This document shows positions 1-5,239 of a stretch of DNA of 5,241 nucleotides, in pieces (the first letter of the stretch is position 1; each line of letters starts with the position of its first letter). The notes under the pieces are model-generated. The model was not told where the DNA came from. It ran no database searches and saw nothing but the letters and a program-made list of their open reading frames with translations. The position numbers were made by a program, and so were the translations under genes. The DNA is from Nitrososphaerota archaeon (GTDB taxonomy: Archaea > Thermoproteota > Nitrososphaeria > Nitrososphaerales > JAPUIC01), in NCBI GenBank assembly GCA_027297425.1, contig JAPUIC010000116.1, positions 1-5,241 of the forward strand, given 5' to 3'.

Positions 1-111
1 ATGGTCAAAGGAAAGATCGGAACTCCAGTTTCAGTTTACGTATGTGAGAACTTTGTATGCAAGCGGCCTGTAACCAAGTTGAAAGAGTTGACTGCTCTGT
101 TAGACAATTAG
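1..111 (+). CDS. C-terminal tail of a DUF255/YyaL-like thioredoxin-domain protein (5' end outside window)
   Basis: The frame is open from the first base and closes with TAG at 109-111, giving 36 residues. The segment VSVYVCENFVCKRPVT followed by a short leucine-rich helix matches the usual C-terminal end of the YyaL/SSP411 family, in which a thioredoxin-like N-terminal domain is joined to an alpha/alpha-barrel glycosidase-like domain and the chain ends in a 'YVC-NF-C--PVT' segment. Both cysteines of that tail are present, at C15 and C20 of the visible part. The ATG at base 1 is probably an internal methionine, because such proteins are normally over 600 residues. The biochemical role of the family is not well established. 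The assignment rests on one short motif, so it is moderate. Confidence 0.68.
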   Translation: MVKGKIGTPVSVYVCENFVCKRPVTKLKELTALLDN

Positions 112-250
112 ACTAAGCGGTGTTCTGGAGCCTGCATTAACTAAGCTAACATTGAACGTATTGCAAGATCGAGTTTTCCCAGCCAAATCTATGGTTATAT
201 TTCGCGAGCAGGGACTAATGCCGCTAAATCGGAGTTTACCCCGAACAAAG

Positions 251-269
251 CCACAGATATCTTTTTAAC
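251..269 (+). promoter_or_regulatory. Putative archaeal TATA-box promoter of the cupredoxin gene
   Basis: The A/T-rich stretch atatctttttaa (257-268) is centred about 29-31 bases before the ATG at 294. A purine-containing stretch lies just upstream, where a BRE would be. This spacing predicts transcription starting within a few bases of the start codon, giving a very short or absent leader, as is common in archaea. No Shine-Dalgarno sequence is visible before the ATG. The rest of the 182-base gap after the previous gene (112-293) shows no RNA gene or convincing hairpin. A short T-run followed by C's (about 173-180) could be a weak terminator for the upstream gene. Confidence 0.5.
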
Positions 270-293
270 AGAAAGTTTTGCACGCCCTGCAAG

Positions 294-848
294 ATGGCTT
301 CTCAAAAACAGGTTGCTGCTATTATAGTCGGCGTATTAGTGATTGCAATATCCCTTGTTGTAGTAATTGCGCTCTTACCATCTGGGGGACCAAGCACTCA
401 AGCTCCTCAACAATCAACCCCGGAACAACCAGAAGCTCCTCAACCATCAACTCCGGAACAACCAGAAGCTCCTCAACCATCAACTATTCGAATTAACTTG
501 AACCTTGGCGAAGTGGAATTGTCGGGTCCATATGGCTTTGCTCTGGACGATGGCAAGATCAATTCCCCAGGACCGCAGATTGTAGTAAAGGTCGGAGACG
601 TTATCATAATTACTGCCACGAATATTGGTCAGCTTCCGCATAGCTTTGCTATTGCTGCTGAGGCTAAGGAAGGTGCCGACCCACTATTCAACTCCCAGAT
701 TGGTTCTGGAAGCTCCCCGGTGGTTGCGGGTGAAACAGGAACTGTTACGTTCACGGTGGGCCAGGCTGGTACATACTCATACATCTGTCAGGTACCAGGA
801 CACGCTACTATCTTCGAAATGTTTGGCACGTTCCTGGTAGAAGAGTAG
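294..848 (+). CDS. Membrane-anchored cupredoxin (blue type 1 copper protein)
   Basis: This 184-residue protein is probably an electron-transfer protein on the outer face of the cell membrane. Residues 8-28 form one hydrophobic segment acting as an uncleaved anchor or signal. Residues 31-64 are a Pro/Gln/Glu/Ser/Thr-rich spacer containing two copies of STPEQPEAPQP. The cupredoxin fold spans about 66-184. Likely type 1 copper ligands are H116 (in LPHSFAI), C165 and H170 (in YICQVPGH) and M176 (in EMFG), so the site has Cys-x4-His-x5-Met spacing. The single ligand cysteine argues against a CuA centre of the oxidase subunit II type. The ATG start is supported by its position directly before the anchor and by a TATA-like box about 30 bases upstream. 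The redox partner cannot be read from the neighbours: no oxidase or nitrite reductase gene lies in the window. Sulfocyanin-, halocyanin- and plastocyanin-like labels are all possible. Confidence 0.9.
   Translation: MASQKQVAAIIVGVLVIAISLVVVIALLPSGGPSTQAPQQSTPEQPEAPQPSTPEQPEAPQPSTIRINLNLGEVELSGPYGFALDDGKINSPGPQIVVKVGDVIIITATNIGQLPHSFAIAAEAKEGADPLFNSQIGSGSSPVVAGETGTVTFTVGQAGTYSYICQVPGHATIFEMFGTFLVEE
390..485 (+). repeat. 33-bp in-frame tandem repeat encoding the cupredoxin linker
   Basis: Two adjacent 33-base copies (414-446 and 447-479) encode the same 11 residues, STPEQPEAPQP. They differ at one base only, the third position of the Thr codon (ACC versus ACT). A degenerate, shorter copy precedes them (390-413, reading PSTQAPQQ), and a three-codon partial copy (CCA TCA ACT, 477-485) ends the array. 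The unit is a multiple of three, so gain or loss of copies keeps the reading frame and only changes the length of the spacer between membrane anchor and copper domain. Confidence 0.93.
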
Positions 849-880
849 CATTCCAAAACTCTTAGAACGCAAGAATTTTC

Positions 881-897
881 CTAAAAGATTATAACTT
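881..897 (+). promoter_or_regulatory. Putative BRE/TATA promoter of the acetamidase/formamidase gene
   Basis: The sequence ctaaaagattataac has a BRE-like CTAAAA (881-886) followed by a TATA-like ttataac (889-895). The TATA-like part is centred about 26 bases before the TTG at 918, which predicts a leaderless or nearly leaderless transcript starting at this TTG. It also argues against the ATG at 901, which lies only 6 bases past the box. The preceding 30 bases after the cupredoxin stop hold no obvious hairpin, only a short T-run (877-879 region) that might help termination. Confidence 0.5.
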
Positions 898-917
898 CTC
901 ATGAGTAGTCAGGCTCG

Positions 918-1883
918 TTGCTTCATCAGCTCAAAGCCTCCCCTCAAACTGTTCATTGGGGTTACTACGATTGGCGTCTGAAACCCGTTCTTAGGGTCCA
1001 ATCCGGAGATACAATCGAGATCGAAAGTGTTTCTGGAGATCCAGCAATCCTAGAACGGCACGGTCTCGATCCCAACGATATTCCTGATAATCTAAGGCGG
1101 ATTAACTCGGAGATAAAACGTGAACTCGGTCCGCACATCCTAACCGGCCCTATCTATGTCGAGGACGCTCATCCCGGAGATGTATTAGAGATTAGATTCA
1201 TCGATATAGCACCGTCGACTAATTTTGGATACAACTCCTTTATGCCCGGGAGGGGTTCGATTCCTCAGGATTTTCCATATGCTCGACATCGGATAATACG
1301 ATTCGACTCTGTTTCTGGAACTGCCGAATTGCAGAAGGGTCTGTCCATCCCTCTAAGGCCATTTTTTGGATCAGTGGGAGTCGCCCCTCCCGATTGGTAC
1401 TCCAGAATGAGCAGCATTCCTCCGGGATTTCATGGTGGTAACATGGACAATAAGGAACTCGTCGCTGGGACTAGGGTTTTCCTACCTGTTCACGTCGAGG
1501 GTGCTCTTCTTTCTGCTGGTGACGGGCATGGAGCTCAAGGTGATGGTGAGGTAAATACAACCGCGATAGAAACTTCGCTTAAAGGCACCATTGAGGTTCT
1601 GGTCAGAAGAGACCTCCCGCCTATCTGGCCCTTGGGAGATACACCGACTCATGTCATTAGTATGGGCTTCGATGAGGATCTGGATGAGGCTGCTCGAATG
1701 GCTCTAAGAAATATGATCGATTATTTGGTCCGATTTAGAGGTCTTCATAAGGACGTTGCATATTCTCTCTGCAGCTTAGCCCTAGATCTACGCGTTACTC
1801 AAATAGTAAATATTGCCAAAGGGGTTCATGGTATGATGTCCAAGGAGGTCATCAAGAACCTACCCGAAAAGTTGGTTCTCTAA
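918..1883 (+). CDS. Acetamidase/formamidase family amidohydrolase
   Basis: Members of the FmdA/AmdA family hydrolyse formamide or acetamide to ammonia and the carboxylate, in the cytoplasm. The 321-residue length suits the shorter AmdA-like branch. Family signatures run in order: SPQTVHWGYYD (8-18), the beta segment VLRVQSGDTIEIESVSG (24-40), LTGPIYVEDAHPGDVLEI (75-92), GGNMDNKEL (173-181), the core LPVHVEGALLSAGDGHGAQ with GDGEV (189-212), and the late DLRVTQIVNIAKGVHGMM (290-307). G205 and N213-T214 replace residues that I recall as usually Ala and Cys/Gly in the core motif, a mild variation. The start is TTG: a stop at 906-908 closes the frame upstream, and the resulting N-terminus matches the family start. 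The substrate is not fixed by sequence, and acetamide, formamide or another small amide are all possible. Its stop lies 6 bases from that of the opposing cupin gene. Confidence 0.94.
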   Translation: MLHQLKASPQTVHWGYYDWRLKPVLRVQSGDTIEIESVSGDPAILERHGLDPNDIPDNLRRINSEIKRELGPHILTGPIYVEDAHPGDVLEIRFIDIAPSTNFGYNSFMPGRGSIPQDFPYARHRIIRFDSVSGTAELQKGLSIPLRPFFGSVGVAPPDWYSRMSSIPPGFHGGNMDNKELVAGTRVFLPVHVEGALLSAGDGHGAQGDGEVNTTAIETSLKGTIEVLVRRDLPPIWPLGDTPTHVISMGFDEDLDEAARMALRNMIDYLVRFRGLHKDVAYSLCSLALDLRVTQIVNIAKGVHGMMSKEVIKNLPEKLVL

Positions 1884-1889
1884 CTCAGG

Positions 1890-2237
1890 CTACCAGGTCT
1901 TAATGGGTGGCGATTTAATTTCTATATAGACCGTGTCCTCTAGGGCTTCGGTAGAATGAAGAACACCCTCAGGATGCCTAAAGGCAGATCCGACGCCAGC
2001 AAGATATTCCTTGCCATCGACAATCATTTTGAGTTCTCCTTTAACTATATACCCAACGGACTCGTGATTATGCTTGTGAGTAGGCACTTTAGTGCCCTTT
2101 GGGGCAGTAATTTCAAGCAGCATTTCATTATCACCAACTACCATCGGCCTAATCATTAGATCCCCGTAAACCGATGCATCCTCAACCTTTTTCGCTTTTA
2201 CACTTTCGATTAACGTATTTCGTACTACTGCACTCAA
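1890..2237 (-). CDS. Small single-domain cupin (cupin_2 type)
   Basis: This 115-residue protein has one conserved beta-barrel cupin domain. Motif 1 is at 48-71 (GTKVPTHKHNHESVGYIVKG) with H54, H56 and H58. Motif 2 is at 83-94 (GSAFRHPEGVLH) with P89, G91 and H94. H54, H56 and H94 are likely ligands of a divalent metal. The position that usually holds Glu or Gln after HxH appears to be S60, with E59 beside it, so the fourth ligand is uncertain. Such small cupins act as dioxygenases, isomerases, or binding and sensor domains, and none of these can be chosen here. The start is TTG (2235-2237), with a stop in frame 33 bases upstream. An internal ATG at codon 28 is the alternative, but it would remove the first strand. 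It lies downstream of the aldehyde dehydrogenase gene on the same strand across a 59-base gap, so co-transcription is possible. Confidence 0.88.
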   Translation of the reverse strand: MSAVVRNTLIESVKAKKVEDASVYGDLMIRPMVVGDNEMLLEITAPKGTKVPTHKHNHESVGYIVKGELKMIVDGKEYLAGVGSAFRHPEGVLHSTEALEDTVYIEIKSPPIKTW

Positions 2238-2252
2238 CTTATCTCTAGGCCG

Positions 2253-2283
2253 AATATCAATAATCGATAATTAAGGTTATCGA
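2253..2283 (-). promoter_or_regulatory. A/T-rich promoter candidate with a 7-bp dyad upstream of the cupin gene
   Basis: The 59-base gap between the aldehyde dehydrogenase stop and the cupin start is A/T-rich. It contains a perfect inverted repeat, tcgataa (2264-2270) and ttatcga (2277-2283), separated by 6 bases. On the - strand the loop and one arm include TTAATTA, centred about 34 bases before the TTG. A second TATA-like stretch (about 2253-2264) is centred about 22 bases before it. The dyad could therefore be an operator over the promoter, or a weak hairpin at the 3' end of the aldehyde dehydrogenase transcript. The sequence alone does not decide between these. Confidence 0.4.
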
Positions 2284-2296
2284 AGATAGTTTAGTA

Positions 2297-3766
2297 TTAG
2301 TTCTTCTTACTATAATTCATCTGAACCACTACTTCCTCTGAAAAGAATTCCATCTGTGCGGTTCCTTGCTCTCGAATCCCTGCTCCTGATGCTTTGAGCC
2401 CTCCGAATGGAGCTTGGACTTCACCTCCGAGCGTTGGGGAATTAATATGGATCATCCCAACATCGAGGTCCTCGATCGCATTCATTATCTCGAAGAAGTC
2501 AGATGTGAAGATAGACGCCTTAAAACCAAATGGAACATCATTACTTATCTTTACAGCATCTTCAAGGGATTCTGCAGATATACACGAAAGAACAGGCCCG
2601 AATATCTCATCTTGAGCTATCTTCATCTGCGGTTTGACTTCATCGAAAAATGTAGGCTTGATATAGTAACCCTTCTGGTGCTCTAATCCATCTGCTCTTC
2701 CTCCTTTGATCAGTGTTGCACCTTCCTTCTTCCCCAACTCGATATAATTTAGAATCTTCTCAAATTGAGCCCTGTGTGATATAGGGCCGAGATCACTCCT
2801 AGGATTGAACGGATCCCCTACCTTTAGAGAATCAATTCTACCGAGTAATGCATCGAGAAACTTCTCACGGGAGCCTCGCTCCATAATGACCCTGCTAGTG
2901 GCAGTACATCTTTGACCGGCGGAGCCAAACGCCCCCTTCACGATTGAATCGACCACTAGAGCGGAGTCTGCGTCCGGACGTACGATGACAGCGTTCTTAC
3001 CACCCATCTCACACTGAACTTTCTTAAATTGCCGAGAACTCTCCGTATAGACCTGCCTCCCTATATCAGATGACCCTGTGAATGATATTCCATTGATATC
3101 TGGATGTTTAACGATGGCCTCGCCAATAATGCTTCCTGGGCCAGTTACAAGGTTTAGCACCCCTTTAGGCAGCCCAACTTCCTCAAAGAGCTCAGTGAGT
3201 CTTATGGCGGTTAAAGGAGTGATGGTTGCCGGCTTCAAAACTATCGTATTGCCACAAACTAGGGCTGGAGCAATCTTCCAAACACAAGTTGCGATGGGGA
3301 AATTCCAGGGGGTTATTATCCCAATAACCCCGATAGGTTTTCTGATAGTATAAATGATATTTTTTCGATGTTCTGATGGAATTGTTTCCCCCTTCAACCT
3401 TCGCCCATCACCGGACGCGAACTCAAGAGCGTCTATTGCCCTTTTTACTTCCTCAGAGGAATCCCTTGTAACCTTACCTGATTCTAGAGTAATTGTATCT
3501 GAAAATTTTGCATTCCTCTGCTTAAGCAGGAAGTATACATCGAATATGTACTGTGCCCGGAGAGGTGGTGGAACTTTCTTCCAACTCGAAAGAGCGGTCT
3601 TTGCCGATGATACCGCTTCGTTCACATCGGCAGCATCCGACTTCTGGAAATGACCGACCACTGACTCAAAATCCGAAGGATTGAGAGTCTGATATGTATT
3701 GCTCGAGAGGGCGGTCTTCCAAACTCCATTGACGAAGTTTTGATAAACTTCCGACGAGGACTGCAC
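2297..3766 (-). CDS. NAD(P)-dependent aldehyde dehydrogenase, 2-oxoglutarate-semialdehyde dehydrogenase-like
   Basis: This 489-residue protein is full length for the aldehyde dehydrogenase superfamily, whose members oxidise an aldehyde to a carboxylate in the cytoplasm with NAD+ or NADP+. All key positions are present: N155 in TPWNFP, K178 in LKPA, the Rossmann-fold FTGSSDIG (229-236), general base E253 in CEMGGKN, nucleophile C287 in GQRCTATSR, and E387/F389 in DEIFGPV. The GQRCTATSR active site and the late VQAPFGGLKASG...REQG segment (450-468) resemble the 2-oxoglutarate-semialdehyde (2,5-dioxovalerate) dehydrogenases of archaeal pentose oxidation and the YcbD group. Succinate-semialdehyde or another aldehyde remains possible, and no pentose or hydroxyproline pathway gene is nearby. 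The start is GTG (3764-3766): no other start lies before the family's N-terminal FVNGVW, and a stop closes the frame 33 bases upstream. Confidence 0.95.
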   Translation of the reverse strand: MQSSSEVYQNFVNGVWKTALSSNTYQTLNPSDFESVVGHFQKSDAADVNEAVSSAKTALSSWKKVPPPLRAQYIFDVYFLLKQRNAKFSDTITLESGKVTRDSSEEVKRAIDALEFASGDGRRLKGETIPSEHRKNIIYTIRKPIGVIGIITPWNFPIATCVWKIAPALVCGNTIVLKPATITPLTAIRLTELFEEVGLPKGVLNLVTGPGSIIGEAIVKHPDINGISFTGSSDIGRQVYTESSRQFKKVQCEMGGKNAVIVRPDADSALVVDSIVKGAFGSAGQRCTATSRVIMERGSREKFLDALLGRIDSLKVGDPFNPRSDLGPISHRAQFEKILNYIELGKKEGATLIKGGRADGLEHQKGYYIKPTFFDEVKPQMKIAQDEIFGPVLSCISAESLEDAVKISNDVPFGFKASIFTSDFFEIMNAIEDLDVGMIHINSPTLGGEVQAPFGGLKASGAGIREQGTAQMEFFSEEVVVQMNYSKKN

Positions 3767-3782
3767 ACCAAAAGTCCCTTTA

Positions 3783-3799
3783 GCTATATCATTAAACCA
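3783..3799 (-). promoter_or_regulatory. Putative TATA-box promoter of the aldehyde dehydrogenase gene
   Basis: Read on the - strand, GGTTTAATGATATAG contains TTTAAT (3791-3796), centred about 27-28 bases before the GTG at 3766. This spacing predicts a leaderless or nearly leaderless GTG-started message. A separate promoter here suggests the gene is not simply read through from the glycosyltransferase 100 bases upstream. The interrupted palindrome at 3802-3837 lies directly upstream, with its nearest base about 6 bases from the TATA-like core. Confidence 0.5.
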
Positions 3800-3801
3800 T
3801 T

Positions 3802-3837
3802 ATCCTAAAATATCGTCAAATAACGTAATTTTAGGAT
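3802..3837. promoter_or_regulatory. 36-bp interrupted palindrome, candidate operator
   Basis: Perfect 10-base arms, atcctaaaat (3802-3811) and attttaggat (3828-3837), flank a 16-base centre. The centre itself has further matched pairs about the same axis: cgt at 3814-3816 with acg at 3823-3825, and 3818 with 3821. The shared symmetry axis lies between 3819 and 3820. It sits in the gap between the glycosyltransferase stop and the aldehyde dehydrogenase start, just upstream of the putative BRE/TATA. This placement suits a binding site for a dimeric or tetrameric regulator of the dehydrogenase gene. A terminator for the glycosyltransferase is less likely, because the arms are A/T-rich, the loop is long and no U-run follows. 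Confidence 0.55.
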
Positions 3838-3866
3838 GTATGACTATAATTCAAAGTATCCAGGAA

Positions 3867-5036
3867 CTAGGTATAATCCGCAGCGATCTTAGAAATATCG
3901 TCTAGGCCATTATAACTCTCAAATAGGCCCTTAAGACGAGCTGCCGTCGAATTTATCGAATTATCTGATATAACTCTATGAATACCCTCATCTATAGTCT
4001 TTACACTCGATTTTGATGGATCGACTAGCAATCCGGCACCGAGCGATTCAACCTTTCGTGAATTCATGATTTGTTCACTATGTTTTGGTATCGGGAGCAT
4101 AAGCATAGCCTTGCCATATTTCGTTGATTGTAGAATGGATGAATGACCGCCTCTGATTACAGCTAGGTCCGAAAGACTGAAAAGTTCCTCTCTGAAAGGA
4201 CACCATTCAAAGTGCCATCCCCCTTTGATCTTCTTAGGGATTTGCCTGCCATTACTTTCCCCCTCAGATATGATAAAATTAAAATGATTAGCATTCCTAA
4301 AAGAAACCTCCCTCAACTGCTTCAAAAGAGTAACCCTGGTAGCCCTGGGACCACTTATTTGTGCGAAGATTGTCTTTTTACCATCTTCAAGCTTGAGGTG
4401 CTTCCTTACCCACCGAACCCTATCTGGTTCCGGGCCTCCCTTCAACATTAGAGGTCCTACATATTTCACCTTCTTTGATGCCGATCTAACACCTTTGATA
4501 TGAAATTCTGATATAGTATGTGGGGGGTGAAAATCAGGTATTAACAGAAGTTTGCTCTGCGCCCAAATATAGCCGAAGAATTCTGCCCAAATATCTTCAA
4601 AAAACGCAAAAAGGCGGCTCAGGTGCCTATAGATTATAGAGAGTCGTAGCTGGTTCAAAATCGTTACACAGGGTACATCTTTAACTGAAGATGCTATAAC
4701 CGCTGATAACTTCGAGTCCGCGAGTACTAAAGACGGTCCAATTCTGTCCATATTCTTGGCCTCAATTCTAACCTGAGAAATGAATGTCTCAAATAACTCA
4801 GGAAACGCTTTCAGGGTCTTTGTCGTGGAAAAATCGCCACGCTCTCCCCATTTTACATCTAGGTTTGGAACCTCAGAACAATTATGACCCCTGCTTCTCA
4901 GGAAGTCGAGCCCCTCACGGGATGACGAAAAAACCGTAGGAATGTTCAAACTGTTTAATCTTTCAGATACAAGATGCATTCTGGTTGCATGACCTAGACC
5001 AGATCCCAAAACAGGAATATAAATCGGCTGTACCAC
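3867..5036 (-). CDS. GT-B fold glycosyltransferase, MurG/UDP-GlcNAc-transferase-like
   Basis: This 389-residue protein has a two-domain GT-B layout. The N-terminal Rossmann-like domain opens with IYIPVLGSGLGHATR (5-19), the Gly-rich acceptor-side loop of MurG-like enzymes and of archaeal proteins of the MJ1255 kind. The C-terminal donor domain has EWCP (277-280), IRGGHSSILQS (294-304) and PIPKHSEQIMNS (315-326), the last matching the 'P-x-HxEQ-N' nucleotide-sugar region. Q303 stands where related enzymes carry a Glu that binds the donor ribose. Residues 134-167 are rich in Leu, Ile, Phe and Trp and could be a membrane-contact patch, since there is no true transmembrane span. The donor is probably a UDP-sugar and the acceptor a lipid or cell-surface glycan, but neither is shown. 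The start is GTG (5034-5036), placed four codons before the first beta strand. It follows the AMMECR1-family stop by 11 bases, suggesting one operon. Confidence 0.84.
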   Translation of the reverse strand: MVQPIYIPVLGSGLGHATRMHLVSERLNSLNIPTVFSSSREGLDFLRSRGHNCSEVPNLDVKWGERGDFSTTKTLKAFPELFETFISQVRIEAKNMDRIGPSLVLADSKLSAVIASSVKDVPCVTILNQLRLSIIYRHLSRLFAFFEDIWAEFFGYIWAQSKLLLIPDFHPPHTISEFHIKGVRSASKKVKYVGPLMLKGGPEPDRVRWVRKHLKLEDGKKTIFAQISGPRATRVTLLKQLREVSFRNANHFNFIISEGESNGRQIPKKIKGGWHFEWCPFREELFSLSDLAVIRGGHSSILQSTKYGKAMLMLPIPKHSEQIMNSRKVESLGAGLLVDPSKSSVKTIDEGIHRVISDNSINSTAARLKGLFESYNGLDDISKIAADYT

Positions 5037-5047
5037 GATCTCTCATC

Positions 5048-5239
5048 TTATTCTGAGTATACCCGCGAAGAGAACTTGTACATTTTAACTTCAGGTGAAA
5101 GCCATTTGTCGGGTGGTGCTCCTGCCTTCATGCATAGGTTACATAGAAATTCCTCCGAGTCCCATCCTTGTTCTTCAGCGACTTGAGGTAAGAGCAGACC
5201 AGATCCTCCACCCCATTCGAGAATCAATCCGTCCCTACC
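5048..5239 (-). CDS. C-terminal part of an AMMECR1-domain protein (5' end outside window)
   Basis: Read on the - strand from 5239, an open frame of 63 residues ends with TAA at 5048-5050. It begins GRDGLILEWGGGSGLLLPQ, continues with the EEFLCNLCMKAGAPPDKWL segment, and ends with VKMYKFSSRVYSE. These are the hallmark C-terminal segments of AMMECR1-domain proteins: the RDGL strand, LLLPQV, the 'W--EEFL---C-KAG-PPD-W' helix and the last 'VYRF' strand. In bacteria and archaea this domain is protein A of the AmmeMemoRadiSam set, which includes a Memo-like protein and a radical SAM enzyme. Its chemistry is not settled. The partner genes, if present, would lie beyond the right edge. The stop is 11 bases before the glycosyltransferase start on the same strand. 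Confidence 0.92.
   Translation of the reverse strand, partial: GRDGLILEWGGGSGLLLPQVAEEQGWDSEEFLCNLCMKAGAPPDKWLSPEVKMYKFSSRVYSE

Noticed and set aside
1..3. ATG at the first base as a start codon of a 36-residue protein
   Set aside because: The frame is open to the window edge and the peptide matches the C-terminal end of a much larger protein family, so it is read as an internal methionine.
218..268. 16-codon ORF after a TATA-like ggttatattt (193-202)
   Set aside because: It is too short, has no recognisable content, and ends inside the promoter of the cupredoxin gene.
278..496. 72-residue Ser/Thr-rich frame overlapping the cupredoxin
   Set aside because: Its repetitive sequence is just the 33-bp linker repeat read in another frame; the cupredoxin frame carries the anchor and copper ligands.
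879..888. TCCTAAAA shared between the amidase promoter and the palindrome arm at 3803-3810, as a common regulator site
   Set aside because: There is no second arm near the amidase, the match fits a plain BRE, and the same octamer occurs inside the glycosyltransferase gene (about 4295-4302), so chance is likely.
901..981. 26-codon ORF starting at ATG 901, or a frameshifted 5' extension of the amidase
   Set aside because: The amidase N-terminus is already complete from TTG 918, and the ATG lies only 6 bases after the TATA-like box.
2394..3653. Open + strand frames antisense to the aldehyde dehydrogenase
   Set aside because: They are shadows of a strongly conserved gene on the other strand and show no family motif.
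1890..3766. Amidase, cupin and aldehyde dehydrogenase as one novel catabolic system
   Set aside because: The amidase is on the opposite strand, the gaps hold separate promoter candidates, and no shared substrate can be read from the sequence.
4212..4451. 79-residue + strand frame antisense to the glycosyltransferase
   Set aside because: There is no recognisable domain, and it fully overlaps a gene with clear GT-B motifs.
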